From: Tepidamorphaceae bacterium
Lineage (GTDB): Bacteria; Pseudomonadota; Alphaproteobacteria; Rhizobiales; JAKSCL01
Assembly (NCBI GenBank): GCA_028289445.1
Contig: JANQPO010000023.1
Location: 1 to 64,000 of the forward strand
Length of the DNA: 64,000 nucleotides
Reading direction: 5' to 3'
The notes beneath the pieces are model-generated. The model did not search any database. It was not told the DNA's origin and worked only from the letters and a program-made list of their open reading frames with translations. Positions 1 through 8,565 of this stretch are shown here, piece after piece. The stretch's first letter is position 1. Every line of letters starts with the position of its first letter. Made by a program: the position numbers and the translations under genes.

Positions 1-728
1 TCTCGGTCGATCCGGCGACCGGCTATTTGCCGCATCACGGCCGGGCGCTCGCTATGGCTTTGGGCCTTTCCGGCGATCTCGCAAAGCAATGCGGCAAGCT
101 TGGTAAGCAGCTCTATACGGCGTTTCTGGCCAAGGATATGTCGATGCTGGAGATCAATCCCTTGATCGTCACCGGCAACGATGCGCTGCACTGCCTCGAC
201 GCCAAGATCGGTTTCGACTCCAATGCGCTCGGTCGGCATGCCGATATCCTGGCGCTGCGCGACGAGACCGAAGAGGACGAGAAGGAGATCGAGGCGTCGA
301 AATTCGATCTCTCCTATATCGCGCTCGACGGTACGATCGGCTGCATGGTCAACGGTGCCGGGCTCGCCATGGCAACCATGGACATCATCAAGCTCTATGG
401 CGAGGAGCCGGCCAACTTCCTGGATGTCGGGGGCGGCGCGACGACGGAGAAGGTGACGGCAGCCTTCAAGATCATCACATCAGACCCGAACGTGAAGGGC
501 ATTCTGGTCAATATTTTCGGCGGAATCATGCGCTGCGATGTGATCGCCGAGGGTGTCGTTCAGGCCATCAAGGATGTCGGGCTTCAAGTGCCCTTGGTCG
601 TGCGGCTCGAAGGGACCAATGTCGAGAAAGGGAAGACTATTCTCAACGAGAGCGGTCTCAACGTCATCGCCGCCGACGATCTCGACGACGCGGCACAGAA
701 GATCGTCAAGGCGGTGAACGGGAGCTGA
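1..728 (+). CDS. sucC: succinyl-CoA synthetase beta subunit (C-terminal part; gene begins before the window)
   Basis: ADP-forming succinate-CoA ligase, beta subunit, of the TCA cycle. The reading frame is already open at base 3 and carries on without a start, so the 5' end lies outside the window; about 241 C-terminal codons are present. The CoA-ligase half is recognisable: a Gly-rich NGAGLAM segment, the DVGGGAT stretch and [11 protein letters not shown] near the end. The stop is 3 bases before sucD, the usual arrangement for the two subunits of this heterotetramer, and the same operon continues through sucA, sucB and lpdA. Confidence 0.97.
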   Translation, partial: SVDPATGYLPHHGRALAMALGLSGDLAKQCGKLGKQLYTAFLAKDMSMLEINPLIVTGNDALHCLDAKIGFDSNALGRHADILALRDETEEDEKEIEASKFDLSYIALDGTIGCMVNGAGLAMATMDIIKLYGEEPANFLDVGGGATTEKVTAAFKIITSDPNVKGILVNIFGGIMRCDVIAEGVVQAIKDVGLQVPLVVRLEGTNVEKGKTILNESGLNVIAADDLDDAAQKIVKAVNGS

Positions 729-731
729 GCG

Positions 732-1646
732 ATGTCCATTCTCATCGACAAGAACACCAAGGTCATCGTCCAGGGACTCACCGGCAAGACGGCGACCTTC
801 CACACCGAGCAGGCGCTGGCCTATCACAGCACGCAAATGGTTGCCGGCGTCACGCCAGGCAAAGGCGGCATGACATGGGAGTCGGCGCCCTCGGACGGCT
901 GGACCACAACCCTGCCGGTGTACGACACCGTGGCGGAAGCAAAGGCAGCGACCGGCGCGACAGCCTCCGTCGTTTATGTGCCGCCGCCGTTTGCGGCCGA
1001 CTCCATCGCCGAGGCGATTGCTGCGGAGATGGAGCTGATCGTCACCATAACCGAGGGCATTCCGGTTGCCGATATGATCGGCGTGAAGCGGGCGCTCGAC
1101 GGCTCGAAGTCCAGGCTGATCGGTCCGAACTGTCCGGGCGTTTTAACGCCGGAAGAATGCAAGATCGGCATCATGCCGGGCTCGATCTTCAAGAAGGGGT
1201 CCGTCGGCATCGTTTCCCGCTCTGGCACATTGACCTATGAGGCCGTGTTCCAGACGACGAACGAGGGGCTCGGTCAAACGACGGCGGTCGGTATCGGCGG
1301 CGATCCGATCAAGGGGACAGAGTTCATCGACGTGCTGGAGCTTTTCCTGGCCGACGACGCGACCCAGTCGATCATCATGATCGGCGAGATCGGCGGTTCG
1401 GCGGAAGAAGACGCGGCGCAGTTCATCGCCGACGAGGCGAAGAAGGGCCGGTCGAAGCCGATGGTCGGCTTCATCGCCGGGCGCACGGCGCCACCCGGCC
1501 GGCGCATGGGCCATGCCGGTGCCATCATCGCCGGCGGTAAGGGCGGTGCGGACGACAAGATCGAAGCGATGCGGTCGGCCGGGATCACGATCTCAGATTC
1601 CCCCGCGACATTGGGCACGACTCTCGCTAAGGTGTTGGCGGGCTAG
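732..1646 (+). CDS. sucD: succinyl-CoA synthetase alpha subunit
   Basis: Alpha subunit of succinate-CoA ligase, which carries the phosphohistidine intermediate and binds CoA. The 304-residue length is normal. The N-terminal Rossmann CoA-binding domain shows [15 protein letters not shown] near residues 15-30. The phosphorylated His lies in RRMGHAGAI about residue 250, followed by the glycine-rich GGKGGADDK. It follows sucC with a 3-base gap, so the two are almost certainly translated together. A 24-base perfect palindrome begins inside its stop codon. Confidence 0.98.
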   Translation: MSILIDKNTKVIVQGLTGKTATFHTEQALAYHSTQMVAGVTPGKGGMTWESAPSDGWTTTLPVYDTVAEAKAATGATASVVYVPPPFAADSIAEAIAAEMELIVTITEGIPVADMIGVKRALDGSKSRLIGPNCPGVLTPEECKIGIMPGSIFKKGSVGIVSRSGTLTYEAVFQTTNEGLGQTTAVGIGGDPIKGTEFIDVLELFLADDATQSIIMIGEIGGSAEEDAAQFIADEAKKGRSKPMVGFIAGRTAPPGRRMGHAGAIIAGGKGGADDKIEAMRSAGITISDSPATLGTTLAKVLAG

Positions 1647-1668
1647 GCAGACCGCGCGCGGTCTGCCT
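1645..1668 (+). other. perfect 24-base palindrome between sucD and sucA
   Basis: Arms 1645-1655 and 1658-1668 are perfect reverse complements (AGGCAGACCGC and GCGGTCTGCCT) around a GC centre, so in RNA they form a very GC-rich hairpin. It starts within the sucD stop codon and is not followed by a T run. That argues against a simple terminator and for an mRNA-processing or stability element, or partial attenuation, between sucCD and sucAB. The role is inferred. Confidence 0.6.
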
Positions 1669-1729
1669 ATCGCACTTGCGGTAACAAATGGGCACGGGGG
1701 GCGGCCAAACGCCCTCCGCGATAGGGACG

Positions 1730-4711
1730 ATGACACGCGAAGCGGCCAATGACGCGTTTCTGAAAACCTCCTTTCTCGACGGCGCCAACGCCGGCTATAT
1801 CGAAGAGCTTTACGCGAAGTATCAGACCGATCCGGCGTCAATCGCCAAGGATTGGCAGGACTTTTTTGCGGCGCTCAACGATAATCGGGATGACGTAATC
1901 GCCGAGGCGCGGGGCGCGTCTTGGGGGCGCGAGGACTGGCCGATCGCCGCCAATGGCGAATGGGTCGCAGCGCTCGACGGCAACTGGTCGGCGCTCGAAC
2001 CGGTTCTAAAGAAAAAGATCGGAGATCGGGCCGAGGCGCGCGGCGAGGCGAAATCGGCCGAGGCGATCGCGCAAGAGGCGCGCGATTCCGTTCGTGCCGT
2101 CATGATGATCCGCGCGTTCCGCATCCGCGGCCATCTGCACGCCGATCTCGATCCGCTCGGTCTCATGCAGCGGGCGCGCGAACCGGAGCTCGATCCAAAG
2201 AGCTACGGTTTCACCGAGGCCGACTACGACCGGCCGATCTTCATCGACCACATGCTGGGGCTTGAATACGCCACCATCAACCAGATGGTCGCCATTTTGA
2301 GCCGGACCTATTGCGGGACGTTCGCGGTCGAGTTCATGCATATCTCCGATCCGGATGAAAAAGGCTGGATCCAGGAGCGGATCGAAGGGCCGGACAAGGA
2401 GGTCTCGTTCACAGCCGAAGGCCGCAAGGCGATCCTGGCAAAGCTGATCGAGGCGGAGAGCTTCGAGAACTATCTGCACGTCAAATACACCGGCACGAAG
2501 CGGTTCGGCCTAGACGGCGGCGAATCGATGGTGCCGGCGCTGGAGCAGATCATCAAGCGCGGCGGTCAGCTTGGGCTCACCGATATCGTGCTCGGCATGG
2601 CGCATCGCGGCCGGCTCAATGTTTTGGCCCAGGTGATGGGCAAACCGATCCGCGCCATCTTCCACGAGTTCAAGGGCGGCGGCGCCAACCCCGACGATGT
2701 CGAAGGGTCCGGCGACGTCAAGTATCACCTTGGCGCATCCTCCGACCGCGAGTTCGACGACAACAATGTGCACCTGTCGCTGACGGCCAATCCGTCGCAT
2801 CTGGAAATCGTCGATCCGGTCGTGCTTGGCAAAGTGCGCGCCAAGCAGGATCAGCAGAACGCCGTCGACGGCCGATTCCTGGCCGACACCCACGACACCG
2901 ACCGGACGACCGTGCTGCCGCTTCTGATCCACGGCGATGCTGCGTTCGCCGGCCAGGGCGTGGTGGCTGAATGTTTCGGTCTGTCCGGCCTGAAGGGTCA
3001 CCGCACAGGCGGGTCGATCCACTTCATCATCAACAACCAGATCGGCTTCACCACGGCACCGCATTTCTCGCGGTCGTCGCCCTATCCCTCCGATATGGCG
3101 AAAATGATCGAGGCACCGATCTTCCACTGTAACGGCGACGATCCGGAAGCGGTGACCTATGCCGCCAAGGTGGCGATCGAGTTCCGGCAGCGTTTTGGCA
3201 AGTCCGTGGTCATCGACATGATCTGCTATCGTCGCTTCGGCCACAACGAGGGCGATGAGCCGGCGTTCACGCAGCCGCTGATGTACAAGAAGATCCGGTC
3301 GCATCCGCTCGTCACCGACGTTTACTCGAAGCGCCTGATCGCCAACGAGACGCTCACCGAGGCCGATCTGAAAGCGATGAAGGACGACCAGCGCGAAATG
3401 TTCGACGCCGAGTTCGAGGCGAGCGACTCCTATAAGCCGAACAAGGCCGACTGGCTGGACGGGGCCTGGGCCGGCTACAAGGTCGCCGAGGCCGAAGGCG
3501 CACGGCGTGGCACGACCGGTGTCGCGATGGAGCGTTTGAAGGACGTTGGCGAGAAACTGTGCGAGGTGCCGGAGAGCCTCAAGATTCACCGCACGATCCA
3601 GCGCTTTCAGGACAACCGCCGCAAGATGATCGAAAGCGGCGAGGGTGTCGACTGGGCGACGGCCGAAGCGCTCGCATTTGGCACGCTGTGCCGGGAAGGC
3701 CACCCGGTCCGGCTATCGGGCCAGGACTGCGAGCGCGGCACGTTCTCGCAGCGCCATTCGGTGCTGACCGATCAGGAAAACGAGGACCAGTACATTCCGC
3801 TCAACAATCTGGCGCCCGACCAGGCGCGCTACGAGGTCATCAATTCGATGCTCTCGGAGGAGGCGGTGCTGGCCTTTGAGTATGGCTATTCGCTGGCCGA
3901 GCCGGACGGGCTGACCCTGTGGGAAGCGCAGTTCGGCGACTTCGCCAATGGCGCGCAGGTCGTTTTCGACCAGTTCATCTCGTCCGGTGAGCGCAAGTGG
4001 CTGCGCATGTCGGGCCTCGTCTGCCTGTTGCCGCATGGCTATGAGGGCCAGGGCCCGGAACACTCTTCGGCCCGGCTGGAGCGGTTCCTGCAATTGTGCG
4101 CTGAAGACAATATGCAGGTCTGCAATCTGACGACGCCGTCGAACTATTTCCACGTGCTGCGGCGCCAGATTCACCGCGATTTCCGTAAACCCCTCATCTT
4201 GATGACGCCGAAATCGCTGCTGCGTCACAAACGAGCGGTTTCGCAACTGTCGGAAATGGCGACCGACACCACTTTCCACCGTCTGTTGTGGGACGACGCA
4301 CAGCTTTTGACAGACGGTCCGACGAAGCTGGTTGCCGACGACAAGATCCGCCGGGTGGTTATGTGCTCCGGCAAGGTCTATTTCGACCTCTTCGAGGAGC
4401 GCGAGAAGCGCGGCATCGACGATGTCTATATCTTGCGCGTTGAGCAGCTTTATCCGTTCCCGGCGCGCGCGTTGATCACCGAATTGTCGCGGTTCAAGAA
4501 CGCCGAGATGATCTGGTGTCAGGAAGAGCCGAAGAATATGGGGTCCTGGGTGTTCATCGAGCCGAACATCGAATGGGTGCTGAACCATATCGAGGCCAAG
4601 GAACGGCGGCCGCGCTATACCGGACGGGCCGCTGCGGCGGCGACCGCAACCGGCCTGATGAGTCAACACCTGAAACAGCTTGAGGCGTTTTTGGACGAGG
4701 CCTTGTCCTGA
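1730..4711 (+). CDS. sucA: 2-oxoglutarate dehydrogenase E1 component
   Basis: Thiamine-diphosphate-dependent E1 of the 2-oxoglutarate dehydrogenase complex; decarboxylates 2-oxoglutarate and transfers succinyl to the SucB lipoyl arm. From ATG 1730 it is 993 residues, the family's usual length. An in-frame ATG lies 42 bases upstream at 1688, but homologues begin with a short segment like TREAANDAFLKTSFL, and AGGGA precedes 1730. Visible landmarks are the N-terminal FLDGANAGYIEELY, AHRGRLNVLAQVMGKP, the active-site GDAAFAGQGVVAE and HRTGGSIHFIINNQIGFT, and the C-terminal QEEPKNMGSW. Part of the sucCDAB-lpdA operon. Confidence 0.98.
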   Translation: MTREAANDAFLKTSFLDGANAGYIEELYAKYQTDPASIAKDWQDFFAALNDNRDDVIAEARGASWGREDWPIAANGEWVAALDGNWSALEPVLKKKIGDRAEARGEAKSAEAIAQEARDSVRAVMMIRAFRIRGHLHADLDPLGLMQRAREPELDPKSYGFTEADYDRPIFIDHMLGLEYATINQMVAILSRTYCGTFAVEFMHISDPDEKGWIQERIEGPDKEVSFTAEGRKAILAKLIEAESFENYLHVKYTGTKRFGLDGGESMVPALEQIIKRGGQLGLTDIVLGMAHRGRLNVLAQVMGKPIRAIFHEFKGGGANPDDVEGSGDVKYHLGASSDREFDDNNVHLSLTANPSHLEIVDPVVLGKVRAKQDQQNAVDGRFLADTHDTDRTTVLPLLIHGDAAFAGQGVVAECFGLSGLKGHRTGGSIHFIINNQIGFTTAPHFSRSSPYPSDMAKMIEAPIFHCNGDDPEAVTYAAKVAIEFRQRFGKSVVIDMICYRRFGHNEGDEPAFTQPLMYKKIRSHPLVTDVYSKRLIANETLTEADLKAMKDDQREMFDAEFEASDSYKPNKADWLDGAWAGYKVAEAEGARRGTTGVAMERLKDVGEKLCEVPESLKIHRTIQRFQDNRRKMIESGEGVDWATAEALAFGTLCREGHPVRLSGQDCERGTFSQRHSVLTDQENEDQYIPLNNLAPDQARYEVINSMLSEEAVLAFEYGYSLAEPDGLTLWEAQFGDFANGAQVVFDQFISSGERKWLRMSGLVCLLPHGYEGQGPEHSSARLERFLQLCAEDNMQVCNLTTPSNYFHVLRRQIHRDFRKPLILMTPKSLLRHKRAVSQLSEMATDTTFHRLLWDDAQLLTDGPTKLVADDKIRRVVMCSGKVYFDLFEEREKRGIDDVYILRVEQLYPFPARALITELSRFKNAEMIWCQEEPKNMGSWVFIEPNIEWVLNHIEAKERRPRYTGRAAAAATATGLMSQHLKQLEAFLDEALS

Positions 4712-4774
4712 CGACGATAGAGTTACATTAGCGGCGGAGGGCCGACGGCGATCGGTTCGGTTGAGGAGTAAGAG

Positions 4775-5983
4775 ATGGCGACGGAAATCAAAGTGCCGAC
4801 CCTTGGAGAGTCGGTGACCGAGGCAACGATTGGACAGTGGTTCAAGCAGCCCGGTGATGCCGTGGCCATAGACGAGCCGGTGGTCGAGTTGGAGACCGAC
4901 AAGGTGACCGTCGAAGTGCCGGCCCCGGTCGCCGGCACGCTTGCGGAAATCACCGTCAATGACGGCGAGACCGTCGAAGTCGGGGCACTGCTTGGCACGA
5001 TTGCGGAAGGCGAGGGTGCTCCGGCGGCTGCGGCTCCGGCCGCCGAAGCGCCAGAGGCACCGCAGCCGACGCCTGCGGAATCCGGCAACGGGTCCGAGAT
5101 GCCGCCTGCTCCGTCGGCGGCCAAGATGATGACGGAACAGGCCATCGGCGCCGATCAGGTCGAAGGCTCGGGCAAGCGTGGTCAAATCCTGAAAGAGGAC
5201 GTTTTGCGGGTTGTTGAGGGCGGCATTTCGTCTGCGCCCGCTGCGACCCCGGCGGCGCGGCCGGCTTCGCCGCCCGACGATGCATCGCGCGAGGAGCGCG
5301 TGCGTATGACCAAGCTGCGCCAGACCATCGCGCGGCGTTTGAAAGATGCGCAGAACACGGCCGCCATGCTGACGACCTTCAACGAGGTCGACATGACGAA
5401 CGTCATGGCGATGCGCGCGACCTATAAGGAAATTTTCGAGAAGAAGCACGGCGTGAAGCTTGGCTTCATGGGCTTCTTCGCCAAGGCGGTGATCCAGGCG
5501 CTGAAGGATGTGCCGGCGGTGAATGCGGAGATCGACGGCGCCGATCTGGTCTACAAGAACTACTACCATATCGGTGTCGCCGTCGGCACGGATAAGGGTC
5601 TAGTGGTTCCGGTCGTGCGCAACGCCGACCTGATGTCGATTGCCGACTTCGAAAAGACACTTGGCGATTTCGGCCGCCGGGCGCGCGACGGAAAGCTGGC
5701 GCTCGACGAGATGATGGGCGGCACGTTCACAATCTCGAACGGCGGCGTTTATGGCTCTTTGATGTCGACGCCGATCCTCAACGCACCGCAGTCGGGCATT
5801 CTCGGCATGCACAAGATCCAAGAACGGCCGATGGTCGTCGACGGCGAGATCAAGGTCCGGCCGATGATGTATCTGGCGCTCTCCTACGATCACCGCATCG
5901 TCGACGGCAAGGAGGCCGTGACCTTCTTGGTCCGCGTCAAGGACGCGATCGAAGACCCGCAGAGACTGGTGCTCGATCTCTAG
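4775..5983 (+). CDS. sucB: dihydrolipoyllysine-residue succinyltransferase (E2)
   Basis: E2 core of the 2-oxoglutarate dehydrogenase complex, 402 residues. An N-terminal lipoyl domain (about 1-77) has its lipoylated Lys in [11 protein letters not shown]. An Ala/Pro-rich hinge (about 78-105), a small E1/E3-binding domain (about 110-150) and the catalytic acyltransferase domain follow, ending with the active-site [13 protein letters not shown] and terminal [14 protein letters not shown] ribosome site precedes the ATG. Lies 63 bases after sucA. Confidence 0.98.
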   Translation: MATEIKVPTLGESVTEATIGQWFKQPGDAVAIDEPVVELETDKVTVEVPAPVAGTLAEITVNDGETVEVGALLGTIAEGEGAPAAAAPAAEAPEAPQPTPAESGNGSEMPPAPSAAKMMTEQAIGADQVEGSGKRGQILKEDVLRVVEGGISSAPAATPAARPASPPDDASREERVRMTKLRQTIARRLKDAQNTAAMLTTFNEVDMTNVMAMRATYKEIFEKKHGVKLGFMGFFAKAVIQALKDVPAVNAEIDGADLVYKNYYHIGVAVGTDKGLVVPVVRNADLMSIADFEKTLGDFGRRARDGKLALDEMMGGTFTISNGGVYGSLMSTPILNAPQSGILGMHKIQERPMVVDGEIKVRPMMYLALSYDHRIVDGKEAVTFLVRVKDAIEDPQRLVLDL

Positions 5984-5997
5984 ACGGATTTCGGTCG

Positions 5998-6615
5998 ATG
6001 AGCTTGGAGTTCCTGATCACCGCGCTCGTGGTGGTGCTGATCCCTGGGACAGGTGTGATCTATACGGTTGCGACCGGCATAACGCTTGGCCGGCGTGCCA
6101 GTGTTGTCGCCGCGTTTGGCTGCACGATCGGAATTCTCCCGTCGATCCTTGCCTCGGCCTTTGGATTGGCGGCCATTCTTCACACCAGCGCGTTGGCGTT
6201 TCAGGTGCTTAAGATCGCAGGCGTTGCCTATTTGCTTTATTTGGCCTGGCAGACGTTGCGCGAGAAAGGGCCGATGGCGTCGCCGACAGAGCGTGACGGG
6301 CTGCCCAGACGGTCGTTTGAGATCGCGCGTACCGGTGTTTTGATCAATACGCTGAACCCCAAGCTCTCGGCGTTCTTCTTGGCTTTCCTGCCGCAATTCA
6401 TCGACCCCGCGGCCGGATCAGTTGCCACGCAAATGGCGACGCTCAGCGGCGTGTTCATGCTGATGACCTTCATTGTCTTTGTCATCTATGGATGGTTCGC
6501 GGCGCTCGCCGGGCGCGCGGTTCTGGGCAGCGAGACCGTGCTCAAGTGGATGCGGCGAACCGTGGCTGCGGCCTTCGCCGGCTTCGGCCTGAGGTTGGCG
6601 CTGGCGGAGCGATAA
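5998..6615 (+). CDS. LysE/RhtB family amino-acid exporter
   Basis: Predicted inner-membrane exporter of the LysE/RhtB family, 205 residues, about six hydrophobic segments. Family signs are the N-terminal PGTGVIYTVATGITLGRR segment with a small-residue helix after it, and INTLNPKLSAFFLAFLPQF in the middle. Starts 14 bases after sucB on the same strand and so probably shares its transcript, although it has no evident link to the 2-oxoglutarate dehydrogenase complex. The substrate cannot be told from sequence. Confidence 0.88.
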   Translation: MSLEFLITALVVVLIPGTGVIYTVATGITLGRRASVVAAFGCTIGILPSILASAFGLAAILHTSALAFQVLKIAGVAYLLYLAWQTLREKGPMASPTERDGLPRRSFEIARTGVLINTLNPKLSAFFLAFLPQFIDPAAGSVATQMATLSGVFMLMTFIVFVIYGWFAALAGRAVLGSETVLKWMRRTVAAAFAGFGLRLALAER

Positions 6616-6640
6616 CAGCGATGTCGAAGGAAACGCGATC

Positions 6641-7030
6641 ATGACTGTCGAACTCACAATGCTTGGTTATGCGGCGCTTCTCGCCGTGGTGCAGTTATTT
6701 CTCGTCGTGCTGCCGGCAACGGTTCAGCTCGGCTTGCCCTATCTGGCCGGGCCCCGTGACGAAGGGCGGGCGCTGAGCGGCCAGGGCGCTCGACTGCTTC
6801 GGGCTTTTCAGAACATGATGGAGACGCTGCCGCTCTTCGCGATCGCCGTGCTGGTCGCCCATATCAGCGGGCAGACCAACGGCACGACGGCGCTTGCCGC
6901 GCAGGTCTACGTTGCTGCCCGGCTGGTGTATGTGCCGGTCTATTTCTTCGGCATCCCGTGGCTGCGCACCGGGGTTTGGGCGATCGCCTTCCTGTCGATC
7001 ATTCTCATCTTGTTGCAGGTGTTGTTTTGA
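6641..7030 (+). CDS. MAPEG family membrane protein
   Basis: Small integral membrane protein (129 residues, about four membrane helices) of the MAPEG family, which includes glutathione-dependent membrane enzymes. The segment ARLLRAFQNMMETLPLFAIAV is the family's best conserved region (basic helix, then N-x-x-E-T), followed by AARLVYVPVYFFGIPWLRTGVW. Bacterial members usually have no assigned reaction. Sits 25 bases after the LysE gene, between sucB and lpdA. Confidence 0.88.
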   Translation: MTVELTMLGYAALLAVVQLFLVVLPATVQLGLPYLAGPRDEGRALSGQGARLLRAFQNMMETLPLFAIAVLVAHISGQTNGTTALAAQVYVAARLVYVPVYFFGIPWLRTGVWAIAFLSIILILLQVLF

Positions 7031-7134
7031 TCGTCGGGTCGGTTCGATATGAAGGCGGTGCTCGTGATTGACTGTTCGACCGATCCCGGTCGTTTGCGGC
7101 GGAACACGGAGAGTAAAACGGGGAGGGTAGAGTA

Positions 7135-8538
7135 ATGGCCGACTATGATCTGATCGTGATCGGTTCGGGGCCGGGCGGCTATGTCTGCGCCATTCGCGCG
7201 GCACAGCTGGGGATGAAAGTCGCCGTGGTCGAGCAGATGAAGACCTATGGCGGCACCTGCCTCAATATCGGCTGTATTCCGTCGAAGGCGCTGCTTCATG
7301 CATCGGAAATGTTCGAGGAGGCCGGGCACGGCTTGGCGAAGCTCGGTGTGAAGGTCGGGACGCCCGAGCTCGATCTGCCCGGCATGATGACCCACAAGGA
7401 TGAAGTGATCGACGCCAACGTTTCGGGCGTCGCCTTTCTGTTCAAGAAGAACAAGATCGACGGGCATAAAGGTGTTGGCCGTATTCTCAGTCCCGGTCAG
7501 GTCGAGGTGAAGCCCGATGAGGGCGAAGCGACCGTCTTGAACACGAAGACCATCGTGATTGCGACGGGTTCCGATTCCATGCCGTTGCCCGGCGTCGAGA
7601 TCGATGAAAAGAAAGTGGTGACCTCGACCGGCGCGCTCGAGTTGGAAGCAGTGCCTGGCCACCTTCTGATTGTCGGTGCCGGTGTTATTGGACTTGAACT
7701 CGGCTCGGTTTGGGGGCGGCTTGGCGCCAAGGTCACTGTCGTTGAATTCCTCGACCGCATCGTGCCGGGTATCGACGGGGACATTGCCAAACAGTTCCAG
7801 CGGATTCTGAAGAAGCAGGGGATGGACTTCAAACTGTCCTCGAAGGTAACGGGCGTGACCGAGGCCGACGGCGGTCTTTCGGTGTCGGTTGAACCGGCCG
7901 CCGGCGGCGATGCCGAAACGATTGCGGCCGACATCGTCTTGGTCTCCATCGGCCGACGGCCCTATACGGAAGGGCTGGGCTTGGCGGAAGCGGGCGTTGA
8001 GATGGACGAGCGCGGCCGGGTGAAGACCGACGCTCACTACAAGACCTCCGTCGATGGCGTCTATGCGATCGGCGACGTGATCGCCGGCCCAATGCTGGCG
8101 CACAAGGCCGAGGACGAGGGTGTCGCGGTCGCCGAGATCCTGGCCGGCCAGGCGGGGCATGTGAACTATGGCGTGATCCCGAACGTGGTCTACACCATGC
8201 CGGAGGTCGCCTCCGTGGGTCAGACCGAGGAAGAGCTGAAGGCAGCGGGCATTGCGTACAATGTCGGGAAGTTTCCCTTCACCGCGAACGGGCGCGCTCG
8301 GGCGATGAACATGACCGAGGGCATGGTGAAGATGCTCGCCGACAAGAAGACGGACCGGCTACTCGGTGCGCATATCGTCGGCTTCGGCGCTGGCGAGATG
8401 ATCCACGAGGCCGCGGTCCTGATGGAGTTTGGCGGCTCGGCTGAGGACCTTGCCCGCACCTGCCATGCCCATCCGACGATGTCCGAAGCTGTCAAGGAGG
8501 CGGCGCTGGCCGTCGACAAGCGGGCGCTTCATATGTGA
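7135..8538 (+). CDS. lpdA: dihydrolipoyl dehydrogenase (E3)
   Basis: FAD/NAD flavoprotein that reoxidises the dihydrolipoyl arm of SucB. 467 residues. The N-terminal FAD-binding GSGPGGYVCAIRAAQLG, the redox-active disulfide in GGTCLNIGCIPSK, the NAD-binding GAGVIGLELGSVWGRLG about residue 185 and the C-terminal catalytic HAHPTMSEAVKEA (His-Glu dyad) are all present. A GGGGAGGGT ribosome site precedes the ATG. Last gene of the TCA block; it meets the kinase gene tail to tail 27 bases later. Confidence 0.98.
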   Translation: MADYDLIVIGSGPGGYVCAIRAAQLGMKVAVVEQMKTYGGTCLNIGCIPSKALLHASEMFEEAGHGLAKLGVKVGTPELDLPGMMTHKDEVIDANVSGVAFLFKKNKIDGHKGVGRILSPGQVEVKPDEGEATVLNTKTIVIATGSDSMPLPGVEIDEKKVVTSTGALELEAVPGHLLIVGAGVIGLELGSVWGRLGAKVTVVEFLDRIVPGIDGDIAKQFQRILKKQGMDFKLSSKVTGVTEADGGLSVSVEPAAGGDAETIAADIVLVSIGRRPYTEGLGLAEAGVEMDERGRVKTDAHYKTSVDGVYAIGDVIAGPMLAHKAEDEGVAVAEILAGQAGHVNYGVIPNVVYTMPEVASVGQTEEELKAAGIAYNVGKFPFTANGRARAMNMTEGMVKMLADKKTDRLLGAHIVGFGAGEMIHEAAVLMEFGGSAEDLARTCHAHPTMSEAVKEAALAVDKRALHM

Positions 8539-8565
8539 GGCCGCGAGCCGGCTAATCGAACGGGC

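Noticed and set aside
2510..3703. 397-codon minus-strand ORF inside sucA
   Set aside because: Antisense shadow of the conserved E1 coding sequence; no domain visible.
3713..5569. 618-codon minus-strand ORF
   Set aside because: It lies wholly antisense to sucA and sucB, is rich in Arg/His/Leu without any family pattern, and is a by-product of high GC.
6940..8160. 406-codon minus-strand ORF across lpdA
   Set aside because: Antisense to the conserved lpdA gene, with low-complexity composition.
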